From Camellia lanceoleosa (taxonomy: Eukaryota; Streptophyta; Magnoliopsida; Ericales; Theaceae): DNA of 64,000 nucleotides. Made by a program: the position numbers and the translations under genes. The first letter of the stretch is position 1, and every line of letters starts with the position of its first letter. This document shows positions 23,761 through 36,400 of this stretch, piece after piece. The stretch covers positions 2,976,001 through 3,040,000 of the forward strand of contig CM045759.1 in the NCBI GenBank assembly GCA_025200525.1, in the 5' to 3' direction. The notes under the pieces are model-generated. The model made no database searches. It was not told where the DNA came from and saw only the letters and a list, made by a program, of their open reading frames with translations.

Positions 23761-26700
23761 ATGGCTTCTTCTTCACCAGAAGTGCCAATCATAGAGCGTG
23801 TGAGCTCATCTGTGGCCTTGAAAAGGCTCATTGATGCAGAATGTGAGAAGTACAAGGCTGGGGAGAAAAGCGCTATCGACGGGCGTATCTTTGTTCCTCG
23901 TTGCCATGTACAGCAAGATTACGTGCTCAGGCCCATATTCAAGGAGATCCTTACTGAGCTCCCAGGTCTATATCCTCGTCTGGAGAACCAATGTCTCCTT
24001 TATGAAGGTGGTCTCGACTGGAGGAACTTGAGAATACTGGCCCACGGTGAGACCGGAGTGGCAAGAATGGTATGACCGGGTCATCCCTGCTAGGACACTG
24101 GACCTTCAAGAGCTCTGCCTTCTCGATGCTCTCCGACTATCTAGGGTAACTATCTCAGAGGACCCTTTCTTAGTTTCTGCTGCCTTATGTTTTTGGAATC
24201 CGATCTTTAATTTCTTTCAATTTAGATGTGGAATGATGGCCCCTACTGTTCTTGATATTTGCCATCTACTAGGAGTATCCCCTATTGGTACCCTCATTAC
24301 ACCAGATTTCCCTGACTTAGCAGTCTCTTTCTCCCTCCCCTCTCTTAACTCATCTTACAGTGATTTTGTTACAGTTGAGAATAAAAGAGAGGGCTTGGTA
24401 ACTGATAGGGAATTCTTTTCCTTCTTGTTGTATTGGCTTTGCAAATTCCTTTTCTGCACCTCCTCTCAAAGAATTATGCCTGAATTTGCCCCTCTTGCCA
24501 AAGCCTTTGTTCTACAGAAAAGGGTAGCCTTGGCCCCATATGTTCTAGGCCATGTATATAGAGTTTGCTCCCTATTTTGTGAAAAACTCTTAGATGCTAA
24601 TCAAGGGGGGCCATTCTGGATCCTTCAACTTTGGCTTTTCGCCTATTTTTCTGAATTACAATCCAAATGCTTAAATTTTCTGGGCTACACTCTCTCACCT
24701 ATGGCATAAGACTGGCCAATGCTTCACTCTCTCCCTTCACTTTTGCCTTTTATTTCTCTTTCTTCCACCAACTACCAGCTGCCCTTCCTATTCACCGTTT
24801 CCGTCCCTTCGAACCCAGTCTTGGTCCAACTTGGTTGAATAATTTCCTAAGTGACAGGCTCTGTGCCTCGCCTACTCACAAGGATATATGGGCTTCCCTT
24901 CTACTTCCTAGAGAGCTATTCATCGGGACTACGAACCCCAGGGCTTATAAATGCATAGCCGAGCCTTATTATCCTGCTCAATTTGCTAGGTAATTTTGCT
25001 TCACACAAGGGGTCCTAATACCTCTCTGCAGCAACACCAATTTGAGCCTTACTATGAGAGATTTGAAGGTTCGGAGGTCGAGGCTAGAAGAGGCAACCTT
25101 CAAATTTATAGATGACTTGGCCAATTTTGAGTATACCCCTTTCATTTCTCAAGGTACCGTATTGAAGAGATACCAAAATTGGTGGGTGAGCAATATAGAA
25201 GTCTATTTGGTCATTTCACCTTAAAACCTACTAAAGGTGTTGGATGTGCCCAAGCCCAAGGGAACTGGAACTGCTACTTCTTCCACTGTGCCTCTTCCGA
25301 CTCAGTCCACTCCTGCTGCCTCAACTCCTCTTAAAGTCACTCGGGCTGCTTCGAAGAAAGGTATATACCTTTGTTTTCTTTCCTTCAACCTTCTATATAA
25401 TGCTTGTTTTCTTATCTTTAATTCTTCTTCTGTGAAGGTGGTCAACAGCAAAAGAAGAGGAGACTCCTTGAGCTTAAAAAGGAAAAATCTGAGTTTCAAG
25501 TAGAAGAAGAAGAAGAAGAAGAAGAAGAAGAAGAAGAAGATCAAGAGCAGGAGTCTCCCTTGAAAAGAAAGAAAAGAGTGACTGATTTGGCTCAAGAGGA
25601 GACGGCTGCTAGGGAGATAGAGGAGGAACTCATTTTTGGGAAATTCGGATCTCAAACTGAAGAAGTTGAGAAGACAATGAAGGAGCGGACAATACCAATT
25701 CAGAGAAGAAAGATTACTGTCTCTCCTGATGATTTCGCTGAAGATTCTGATTCTGAGACAATTGCCCAAGCAATAGAAAAGAGAAGGAATGTGACTGCTT
25801 CAGCTACTGGCTTGGTTGAAGATCCCATCTATGAAGCAACTGCTAAGGCCGTAGAACAAGAACATTCCAAGGCCATAGTTGTCTTCGAAAGGGCTGAGAG
25901 GAGACGGCAGCAACAATTTCTAAGAGAGGAAGCTGCTGCTGCAGCTGCTAATGCATTACAAAGGGAAATGGCAAGAGAGCAACAGACTGTCGAACATTAT
26001 TCCCTTCGCAGCTCTCCCATCGGTGCCAGCGCTTCTGGAACAAGTAATTTCCTTCATACCTTAATTCTTTTCTTGTCGAATCTTCAATATTGATATTTAA
26101 CATTACTTTATATTTCTCCTTTTGCAGCAACAACCACTGATCTTGTCCCTCGATTTACTTCTCTTCCGAGCCTTGCTCCTCCCTCTCCTTCTAAGGAAAT
26201 TCCAACTGCTACCTCTTCTTGGAAGGTAGTTAATTCCCGAATTGAGGGTGCTGGTAGTTCTCTAACTCATAATTCATCACCTTTGCCTACTTCCAGCCCC
26301 TCCTCACTTGATTCGTTGGTGGCTAAGACCATAGAGACTGCCAAAGATGCTCCATCCATTTCTCCTATTCCCATGCAGTCCTCTGTGCCTTCCACCACAA
26401 TTCTCTCTGCGCCTCTCATGTCTATGGATAAGGTTGATGTCTTCGAAGCCAGACTAGCTAGTCTCTTCGACATACCCTCTACCTCTCCAACATTCAATGC
26501 TGAAGTTGAGCCATTAGTCTTGGCTGACTCCTTATTGGAAATTTTTGAGAGTTCTTCTTCCTCCAAAGAACAAGTCTTCTGCCTTTGATAGACTCGACAC
26601 ATGCCCGAACTGCATTTCTTTTTCGAGGATTCCTTCGAGGCTCTAAAGGCCTATAATCGTGGGTTCCTCCAATGTCCGAAAGCAAATCAAGCATGAATGT

Positions 26701-27114
26701 TTTAAGTCACCTATCTCAAGCAGCAGCCACTGTCGATTTCTACTTCAACATTTGTCATGCTGCCAAGGCTGCGGATGAGAAACTGGCTAGAGATCAGAGT
26801 TTTGTTTCCCAAGTGCATACTGAAGTATCAATTCTGAAAGAACAACACTCCTCTACCTCCCACTTTCGAGTCTAGCTACTGGAAAAGAAAGCTCAGCTTG
26901 AAGAGGAGCTAGTTGCAGTAAATCAAGCCTTAGTCCGAACTGATACCAAATTGCAAATCACCAACCAAGGACTGGCTGATCGAAAAGAAGACATGGCTGC
27001 AGCTATTCAACTATTTTCCTCACTTAATAATAAGAAGTTGGTTGTACAAAAACAATTAAGACACTGTAACGATTTCTGGGCCAATTTGCGGCAAACTGTA
27101 CTTAATTCTTTATG
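23761..27114 (+). pseudogene. Antisense, spliced plant-mobile-domain (PMD) gene
   Basis: Three exons on +: 23761-25360, 25438-26043 and 26128-27114. The introns of 77 bp (25361-25437) and 84 bp (26044-26127) are both GT-AG and both phase 1, and splicing restores the frame. The first exon encodes a plant mobile domain (PF10536-type). Landmarks are LQELCLLDALRLSRV, MMAPTVLDICHLLGVSPIG and LLYWLCKFLFC, then a WLNNFLSDRL/KCIAEPYYPAQF block and NWWVSNIEVYL. The second exon has a long Glu run (25500-25550) and Lys-rich, coiled-coil sequence (AERRRQQQFLREEAAAAAANAL). The third has a Ser/Pro-rich stretch and a C-terminal helical segment (KKAQLEEELVAVNQAL). PMD proteins such as MAIN/MAIL1 affect transposon silencing and gene expression; in retroelements their role is unknown. 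The copy is damaged: frameshifts near 24030, 24690 and 26590-26690, and stops TAA 24991, TAA 25222 and TAG 26873, mostly CAA/CAG-derived. About 1,060 codons. Confidence 0.75.
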
Positions 27115-27376
27115 AAAGAACAAATTTTTGTCTATCATTTGAGCAGTCTTATGTTCTTGTATTTAATCTTCATTTTATTCCTTGTGTTTCCCAAATAGTT
27201 GGAAAATAAGGCTTCAAATATCTGCAATTAATCTTTTTGGGATGTATATACCCATTCAAATTTCTCAAATGGTATGCTCCAAAAGGCAGAACTCTATGAA
27301 TTTGATATGGTCATTCCCAGTTAGGTGACCATTTGCCAAACTTATGGCTTTTAATTCTTCTTGGGAGTATTGTTTT

Positions 27377-30300
27377 TCATACCAAATCACCTTCATCAAA
27401 GCCAATATATTTGACCTTCTTATTGTAATTTTTGGCTGCTTTCTTCTTTTGTAAGAGAATGCTATTTAATGCCAGAATCCTGGCTTCATCTATGCCTTCT
27501 AATTCCAAGCACATACTCTGATGGTATTGCTCAGGATCTAACTGATCTTGGCACCTTACCCTTAAGGATTTAACATTAATCTCCACAGGTAACACTGCAT
27601 CATGCCCATATACTAAGGCATAAGGAGTGACTCCTGTGCTTGACCTTGGAGAAGTTCTATAAACCTACAAAACATCCAACAATAAGTTATGCCAATCCTT
27701 GGGATTGTTCTCCACAACCTTTTGTATTCCTTTTTTCAAGGATTTATTGGATGATTCAGCTTGACCATTGGCTTGTGCATAATATGGGGTGGAATTAACG
27801 AGACTAATTCCAAATTCTGCCACGAAGGACTTCACCATCTTTCCATCGAACACAGTCCCATTATCCACAGTTATGGTTTGTGGGATGCCAAATCTATGGA
27901 TCAAATCTTTAATGAACCCAATGACCTCTGTCTGGTCTACAGCCTTGTATGGCTTGGCTTCGACCCACTTAGTGAAGTAATCAATGGCCACTAGTATGAA
28001 ATAATGATACTTCGAAGAAGGTGGGTGTATTTTTCCCATCATATCCATGGCCCATCCTCTGAATGGCCAAGGCTTCACTACTGCATGTAGGTCAGTTATG
28101 GGCACATGCCTTATTGTGCCATGCTTTTGGCATGCCTGGCAACCCTTTGCATACTCTATATAGTCTTTAAGGATAGTTGGCCAATAATAGGAATGCCTTC
28201 GAAGCAACCATCTCATCTTCACACCAGGCTGATGAGCACTACAGATGCCTTCATGAACCTCAGTCATAGCTGTTAATGCTTCTTTTGGGCCTAAACATTC
28301 CAGCAATAAGCCATCTTCCCCCCCTTTTGTAGAGAGCATTACCATATATCATGTATTGCATAGACTGCAATTTAACTTTCCTGCTGGCCTTCGAAGATGG
28401 ACCAGCCAAGTACTGCATTATTGGATGCCTCCAATCTTGTTCTTGTAAGTCATTATGATTGACTTCCAAGACCACATTCCTTTTATTCAAAGGTTGTGTT
28501 AATCTTTGATATGTTGTTTGGCTTATGTCCCTTTGGGTATTATCGCTTCTCTTGAAGTTTGAAACTTTTTGAGCTACATCATTAGCTCTATTGTTCAAGA
28601 ATCTTGGAACATGAGTTACATTTGCTATTTGAAACTGAGAAAACAGATGTAATGCAACAACATACTATGGCAAAATACTTATGCTTTGACACTTGAAAAT
28701 CCCTTTCACTTGATTAACCACCAATTGAGAGTCTCTAAATATGTCAACTACGTGTACTTGTAATCCAATAAGAATTTCCAGTCCCACTATTAAGGCTTCA
28801 TATTCAGCCTGGTTATTGGAACATGTGGCTTTATCCACTCTGAAACCATGTGTGGTTTCTACCCCTTGTGAAGACTTAATCACAACACCAATTCTAATTA
28901 AGCCATTGGCCTTTGACCCATCGAACCACATCTGTCATGGCTCAACACTGGCCATACCAAGTTTCATTATCTCTTGGCTCTCTATTTGAGATGGATGGTC
29001 TGCCAGAAAATGGGCTAAAACTTGCCCTTTTACTACCCTTTGAGGGACATATTCTAAATGAAATTCTGATAAGGCTAGTATCCACTTGCCAATTCTTTCC
29101 CTCAACATAGGTCTAGATAACATGTACTTAACCAAATCTGTGGTTGCGATTACCAAGACAGTTGTTATGGGCCAAGAAAGCTCCCAATGAATCTTCTGTT
29201 GTAGCTATGTACAACTTCAAGGGTTTATTCCCTTTTAGTGGCATCAGCACTGGAGGGTTGGCCAAGTAGGTTTTGATACCTTCGAAAGCAATTTGATGCT
29301 CTGCTGTCCACACAAATTCCTCTTCATCTTTCAGCCTTAACAAGGAAGAAAATACTTTAGTTTTCCCTGCAGTGTTAGAAATAAACTTTCGAAGAAAGTT
29401 AACCTGTCTAAGGAACCTTTGTAATTCTTTCTTACTTGATGGAGGCTTGGCTTCAATGATGGCTTTGGCTTTATTCTAATCAATCTGTATTCCTTTCTTG
29501 TGCACTACATAACCCAAGAAGTTTCCAGATGATACACCAAAAGCACACTTAAGAGGATTGAGTTTCAACTTGAACTTCTTCATTCTTTCAAAAGTTGCTT
29601 CTAAATGAAACAGATGCTCCTCCATGGACTGGGATTTCACTACAATGTCATCAATATAACACTCTAGATACCCTCCAATGAGGTCATGAAAGATAGTGTT
29701 CATAGCCCTCTGATATGTAGCCCCAGCATTCTTCAGACCAAATGGCATTTTAACTCATTCGAAGGTGTCAATATTCCCAGGACATCTGAATACTGTCTTG
29801 TGGATGTCCTCCTCTGAAATGCAGATTTGGTTATAACCAGAGTGTCCATCCATCATTGATAAAACTCGATGCCCTGCTGAACTGTCTACCAACAGATCCA
29901 CTATAGGCATAGGGTACTCATCTTTTGGAGTTGCTAGATTTAAGTTTCTGAAATCAATGCATACCCTCATTTTACCATTCTTCTTAACTACAGGCACAAT
30001 ATTAGATAGCCATTCAACATACCTGGCTGTCCTAATAAAGCCTGCCTTGAGTAGTCTAAGAATTTCTTCCTTAACTTTTTGAATTACTTCTGGACTCATT
30101 CTTCTTGGTTTCTGCTTGTAGAGCTTGAAGTTAGGCTTCATAGGGAGCCTATGTTCCACTAATGACCTATCCAATCCTGGTAGTTCATTATAAGACCATG
30201 CGAAGCAATCTTTGTATTTCTTTAGAACAACCAACAACTGGTCTCTGTCTAGAACATTCAAACAAGCACTTATATAGGTGGGCTGTTGCATAGAACCTTC

Positions 30301-30560
30301 CCCTAAATTCACTTCTTCTAAGGGGTCTTGTGTCTAAAAACTTATTGAAACTTCTTCTTTGGTTTCTTCTACCTTCGAAGCAACCTTCTTGCTTTGTTCT
30401 GCTCTTAGGTTCTTTAATTCAACATCTCTGCCCTCTTCCTCATAGAAAAAATCTGTCCATAAGGCATCCTTTTCCTGTATCTCCTGGACTTTTGTTTCAA
30501 TGTCCAATGCACAGTATTTACCAAGGGTCAAAATTTTGACCCGTTGTTGCTCCTATTCAC
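27377..30560 (-). pseudogene. pol: Tat Pol: RT, dual RNase H and integrase (decayed)
   Basis: Reading leftward. RT spans about 30312-29476, with CIDFRNLNLATPKD, MMDGHSGYNQI, MPFGLKNAGATYQR and the catalytic YIDD. The RT-linked RNase H starts at 29230 (LYIATTEDSLGAFLAH) and loses roughly 50-60 residues near 29150. A second, aRNH-type RNase H lies at 28931-28665 (FDGSK, NQAEYEAL, DSQLVVNQV). Integrase lies at 28300-27377: an HHCC finger (GCQACQKH), then the catalytic Asp, Asp and Glu in MDMMG, VDNGTVFD and GQAESSNK. The frame is kept over long distances. Stops at 29755, 29476, 28935, 28665 and 27665 derive from TGG or CAG by single transitions. Frameshifts lie near 29150 (the deletion) and 28315 (a C/G run). 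These enzymes would copy the RNA and insert the cDNA; this copy cannot be active. Confidence 0.9.
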
Positions 30561-30679
30561 AACCAATTATCATGGCTTCTTTCTCTTGCTCCTGTACTTT
30601 CTGGACTATTGATTTTACATCCAATGTTGAGAATTTAATTAGAGCCAAAGACTTGGCTTCTTGTTTTTCATCTATTTGC

Positions 30680-31939
30680 CTACAACCAAGCATCATTGTC
30701 ATTCTTAATGACAATCTCTTCATCAGCACTTTCTTGGACTAAGTGCTTCAGGTGTGTCACTTCCTCATCAGCCGTCACTTCGGCTGAGCCATCAACTTTC
30801 CTCAGTATACTGAGTGGTGTCACTCCCTCAATATACAACTTGGCTTCTGCAAAGTCCGCACAGGCTATGAAGGGTTGAGGATCTGCATCAATTTCCTCTG
30901 TCTCTCCATTACCCAAAGTCATCATGATTTTTTGATGCAAAGAGGAAGACACACATTTGTTAGTATGGATCCAATCTCTCCCAAGTAAAGCATTGTATTT
31001 AGCATTACTGTCGATTACGAAGAATGATGTCATGCAGTCCCTGGTTCTCACACTCAAGTTAATTGGTAGAATCCCCTGAGCCATCTGTTTGTCTCTAGCA
31101 AAGCCAGCAATGGTTGTGCTAGTTGGGATCAACCTGGGATTCTTTTTCCCTAGTTTCTTCAAAGAAGATTTCGGTAGTAAGTTCACTGCTGCCCCATTGT
31201 CTATCAGGACTCGGTTCAGTTGTATCTCATCGAAGAAAGCCTTGATGTACAAAGGCTTGACATGTTGTGTCATAGAATTCGAGGGATACTCAAAAGGATA
31301 TGAGAAGTTAATGCTCACATCTTCTTCACTCTCATATTCAGTTTCCATTGGGGTAGCCATTCCAAGATCATCTTGTACCATACTTAATTGTGAGTTTTCA
31401 CTAGAGACAGGAATATGATCCATGTCTTGGTCATCTTGGTTCTCATCTCCAGCCTGGAACTCATGAGGCAGTATGTATACCATATCGACTAATACTGGAG
31501 GAAATGAGCCAAATTGAATGGCTGGCTGTACCTTCTTCTCCCCTTGGCCACCTTGTTCAATGACTTCAACAGCATCCTCCATGCTGCACTCTGGCACTTC
31601 GTTGCTAACTGATCCCTTCGAAGGATCTTTCTCAATTGGTCCTTCAACCAGAAATGTTTGCTCAGCCATGAAGGCTTTGAACATTTCTTCCTCTGCCATT
31701 TCCTTCCTTTGGCTTATGCCAATCTCTTCTTCTGTCTCGCTATCACTCTCCATCAGAGCTTTCTCCATTCCTGCTAAGCTAGACTTCTCTCTGGCTTTCA
31801 GTTCAGAATGAACCTTGGCCAACTGTTCTCTGTTGCAAACCACTTTGCTTTGTAGAGTCGGCTTTGGAGTATGGTCTGACTTTGGAGTCTTCTTTTCTTC
31901 TGTCTGGACCAATGAAGAGCTCTCTCCATTTTTTTTCAT
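30680..31939 (-). CDS. Tat protease region, open 419 codons
   Basis: An uninterrupted frame holds an acidic N-terminal linker and a retropepsin-like domain. The active-site loop reads RVLIDNGAAVNLLP (Asn in place of Ser/Thr in the usual DSG/DTG, as seen in several Tat families), followed by the flap-side IPTSTTIAGFA and the C-terminal NALLGRDWIH. The protease would cleave Gag-Pol inside the particle. It is joined to RT downstream by a frame change near 30600 and to gag upstream by another near 32100, so it is part of one damaged polyprotein. Confidence 0.8.
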   Translation of the reverse strand: MKKNGESSSLVQTEEKKTPKSDHTPKPTLQSKVVCNREQLAKVHSELKAREKSSLAGMEKALMESDSETEEEIGISQRKEMAEEEMFKAFMAEQTFLVEGPIEKDPSKGSVSNEVPECSMEDAVEVIEQGGQGEKKVQPAIQFGSFPPVLVDMVYILPHEFQAGDENQDDQDMDHIPVSSENSQLSMVQDDLGMATPMETEYESEEDVSINFSYPFEYPSNSMTQHVKPLYIKAFFDEIQLNRVLIDNGAAVNLLPKSSLKKLGKKNPRLIPTSTTIAGFARDKQMAQGILPINLSVRTRDCMTSFFVIDSNAKYNALLGRDWIHTNKCVSSSLHQKIMMTLGNGETEEIDADPQPFIACADFAEAKLYIEGVTPLSILRKVDGSAEVTADEEVTHLKHLVQESADEEIVIKNDNDAWL

Positions 31940-32162
31940 GTCGCTCGCATCGAGTGTACTCTACTGAATCTTTCTCTTTTGTGATCTCGAAATGACTGGG
32001 ACCATATCTGGTTCCTTTGTCTTTGGGTGTTTAAGCAATACCCAATTGTTCGGAGCCATCAAAGAAGGCTTGACCATCCTGCCTTGGATTCCAACATCTC
32101 TCCGGACAGGCACTTTCCTAGGTTTGTTTTGCATTACAAACCACCGAACTCTGTGTACCCAC

Positions 32163-33431
32163 TTAACTTATCGACTCGGATGTTGAACTGCTTTTTACCT
32201 TCAATCCATCTTCGGTCGTGAAAGGTAAGTGCTTGGTTCTAACCTCCTGTTTCGAGCCTGATTCAGGCCTTCGATGAAGGTGGCCACTTTCTGTTCTGCG
32301 TGAGGTTGGTCTAGGGGGCCAATCTCTGACTTTGGTCCCATAACCTGAACTCCTCTCCAGTCTTCTTTCAGAAAGATTGCTCTCTATTCTGTAGTAGTTC
32401 GGTGGCCTAGACTCATACAAGGGCCTCTTGCCTTTAGCATGCATTCTGTCCACTGCAGGCTCAACTACTAATGGCCGCTGTCTATCACTAGCCGGATACG
32501 GCCTTTTGTTGTAAGCATTGGTTGATTTAGGACGTCTTTGTACATCCCTGTAATATTGCTTCCCATCGATTGGAAGCCCTTTCAACCATTTATAACTCAC
32601 CGCACTGGACACATCCTTCGTGATCACAGCTGCTTCCAAGGAATCATCATCCAGTGCTTCTTCATCAGAGTGTTCCCTCTGGTGTGAGAAACCTTGTCCA
32701 ATAGCTGGTAGGTTTCTAGTGTCCTTCTTGGTAGTTGTCTAGTTGGTAATATGCATCTGCACATTGACCTCTTCCAACTCCTGCAGAGATAGATTCTGGA
32801 AGTTTGGTACAATCACATTAGCTGTGCTTTCTCCAACTTCTGGAAACGGATTACTGTCAATCCCCATGGCCTTTTCTGTTTTGGGTGGGAATTTCAAACT
32901 TCCTTTCCGAATTTGCTCTTAGATCCTGTCTCGAAAAACAATGCAGTTTTTAGTCGAATGATACCAAGAGTTATGCCATTTACAATATACTTTTCCCTTA
33001 AGTTCATCTGGAGATGGCAGTTTTACTCCTTTTGGTAACTTAAGGAAATTGGCTGCAAGCAAATGATCAAAAATGTCATCTGCTTTTGTTAAATCGAAAG
33101 AGTACTTTCTGTGAAAGTCTTTCTTTTTAAACTGCTGGTCAATTGTTGTATCCTTATGAATTAATGCTTCACAGATTATAGGTTCTTTGCCCATAATCTC
33201 TGCTGCATCGATCTCATAATTTGGATCTCTATAATATGTCTTGTACGAGGCATTATTTCGATCTTGTTCCTCCTCTAGTAATGTATCATATCAAGACACC
33301 TTATAGGTTAGTTCGACCAAATTTCTGAATTCAGTTGAGTCAAACTTCTTTCGAAGCCTAAACTCTAAACCGTTTTGAGCCAATCTTACGAATTCTGGCT
33401 CTGGTAGGATGACTCTATATTTCTTTCGAGC
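32163..33431 (-). pseudogene. gag: Tat Gag, C-terminal part
   Basis: Continues the gag frame on the far side of a 4.1-kb insertion. Landmarks are PEPEFVRLAQNGLEFRLRKK (33415-33350), DIFDHLLAANFLKLP and the CKWHNSWYHSTKNCIVFRD zinc-knuckle-like block (CxxHN...H...C) at about 33000-32930. A basic, Arg/Tyr-rich tail follows (YNKRPYPASDRQRPL). Stops at 33289 (TGA), 32921 (TAA) and about 32742 (TAG) lie in one frame. It joins with 37584-38929 after removal of the insertion. Confidence 0.8.
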
Positions 33432-36400
33432 TGTAGACGCGCTCGTGGGCTTCACTCTACAGTTCGGACTCCCTTTGTTTATTGCGGTTCTAAATCTTGA
33501 ACCAAAGAGTCCAAATCCGGCAAATCGTTTGAGAAAACAGATTTTTGAAAAGTAGTGCCAAACATGGACTGCTTTACCAGATTACAGAGTCGCCACCTAA
33601 ATATTTTTAAAATGGGAAATTTAGGAAACCCTGACTCGGTGCCGAAGGCTACGTGTCCGTCATCACCAAAGTGGTCTTGGCTCGGGAGCTTGGGTACGAT
33701 CGGGGAAGGTCAGCTATGAGCACTTTTCGCCTCCAAGACCTCTACTAACCGTGATATCCAATTTTGAAAACTTTATGCGTTCTTATTCCGGTTATTAGCC
33801 TAGAATTACTATGTTGTGCGCACAGCAAACAAGTATAGACTAGATCGCCTAATTTGGAAATAATCATTGCATATCCGTCTTGTTTGGAAAACAGTTTGAA
33901 ATTGCTACTCGCGAGTAGGCTAAAACACGGATTTCAATGAGTATTCCCAACTCAAGTAATCCAACCTCCACCCACAGGCATTCAAGCAGTTTATCACATA
34001 AGCACTTAGCCGCATGGCAGGCATACTGTCATGTTAACATTCACACACATGTGATAGGCTAAAGCATAAATACTTATATCGTACTCCGTGCCAAAACAAG
34101 AAACTAGTTAGCAAACATGCATGACCTAGTTCATGTTAAATGGCTAATGCAACACAGGCGAAGATGCAATCTAGACAGGCTCGGCTATCCTAGACATGGC
34201 ATGTGGAATGCTACAAATAACACGTATTCAATTTGGAATTGAAATACAATGCAATTGTATAGCGTACGAGTCGATGCGTGTAAACAAATGCATGGATGCA
34301 CGCATGCATTGCATAAGGTATGCTAAAATAAACGTGCCCTAATCTACCATCGTAGCGGTGTAAATAAAGGGAAGAAAGAAGTGAGGGTTGGAAGACATAC
34401 ACACCACTCACACACACTTATTACGATTCGCCTCACTCGGAGAGGGACCAAAATAATAATCTGATCCAAAAATAAATGAATAAATATTACAAATTCTAAT
34501 TACTAAATAAATAAATGTGAAATAAAAGGGCCCTGACCTCGCCTCGGATCTTGTGAATGATGCATGCTCGATGTCCGCTTGCCCGAACCCGCACCATGCT
34601 TTTCTTTGCTTCGCCTCTAGAAAATCGCCAGAGTCCTGGGACACCTTCCACTACCCCTGACTATTCCTACCGGCTGAAGGGTTGGACCACCGGCTGCAGG
34701 GTTAGGCCACCGACAGCAATTGAGAGTATCGGCACAAAAAAGTGTGCTTGGCTGAGATCAAGAGTGCGGTCGGCACTAAATTCTGCAGAGACAGTTTGGA
34801 TAAACAGCAGACAAAGAACAGAGCATGGTATGGAATTTTGGGACAAATGTATGCACGGACACACTCTCTATCATGCAATGGACTCAAGGAAGCATGGCTT
34901 TTCCCCCCACCAATCACGCATTTCAATGCATGATGGCCCAAGAAGCCAAAGTGTGCAACTTCAATGTGGAATGAAATGCACATAAACAAACAAAGAGCTC
35001 AACCTCTATCATACTCAATTCAAGAGGTAAAGCATGCATGTCAAATGCAACCTAAGCATGCAATCTAACATGCAATATGAACATGCAAGTATATAAACAT
35101 GCTAGGCACACAACCTAAGCAACACATACAAAGTAAGCATGCTACAACACATGAGGAATGGACTTAAACTAGATTAGACAAATTTCAAACAAGCCTAAAA
35201 CAATGGCCATAAGATGAAAATGAAAGGCTTAAATGCGTGCATACTTGCACGCAAATCGAGGCGATGGCATATACAATGCAATATGGCTAAAATGGCATAT
35301 ACAATGCAACATGGACATATACTAACATGAGAGAGCCTCAACCACAATCACATAAGAGGCCGTGAGATCAAAATGAAGTGCCTCGAAATCGTGCAACCGA
35401 GGCAATGGCATAAAGGCATGAAATGGCATGGCAAACGATATGCAAACATGCTAATGAAATTTCAGCACTGAAATGTGGGGGAAAACAGTCCCGAATCATG
35501 GCCAAAGTACATCCGATGCACGGAATAGTCCCGAAACATGAATTTTGGCACCCGAAATGGCCTATAGCTATGCCAAAAGTGCAAGATATGAACATGAAGT
35601 ATGAAGACAGCAGCTAGAAAGTCCCAAAACAAGCATTTTTCAGTTTATTACATGGCCACAAAAACACATACAAGTATGGGAAAAATCCTACGCAAGGAAA
35701 GGGCCGCAAGGGAGGCAAAGAGATAACCGATACATGGAGGCTCCAAACAAGTGAGGGCCCTTCTACAATGTTGTAGAGGGACCCAAAATATGGCTATTTA
35801 AAGCAGATGGCCGAGCCAAAATCAGTATACAAATAGGCTCAAAATGTCATGCAAAACAAGGGCAAAATGAGGCCACCACATGAGGTATATAAAGGGTGCA
35901 TCAAACAGTCAAAGACCCTTCATGAGACATGTAGATGGGGTCAAAATAAGACACTTTTCAGGCCTGTTGAAGACCCAAAAACAGAAGCATGGTAGGCTAA
36001 CAAAGCATGCAAAATTACGGTAAATAGAAGAGATTATGAAACAAGTGCAAGATAGAGTTTCCAAACATGGTTGAGCCCTTATTCAATGTTTAAGAAGGGC
36101 TCAAAATAAGCCTACTTACAATTTAATACATGCTCAAAAACAGATTATACACAAGCCAAACATACTATGCAAGATTATGGCATAAAGAGGGCTAATGAAG
36201 GAAGTGCTAGCTACTGTCCTCAAACAGCAAGATGTCCTCAATCAAACATGAAGAGGACCCCAAAATATGATGATTTGAAGTTTTGGTCGGAGCCCAAAAG
36301 TGCTTGCAAGCAAGGCTTAGATGTGAAGCAAGAAAATGCTAGAAAAGGGAAGAAGATGGCTTACCCTTGAAGACCAGCAAACCAGCACCTCTTGGACCAA

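Noticed and set aside
25302..25769. 155-codon minus-strand frame opposite the PMD gene
   Set aside because: Its composition (poly-Phe, Leu-rich) is the mirror of the Glu-rich linker of the + gene; a shadow.
34557..36370. Several frames of 60-142 codons within the gag insertion
   Set aside because: They shift between frames and strands, overlap repeat units and show no domain; not supported as genes.
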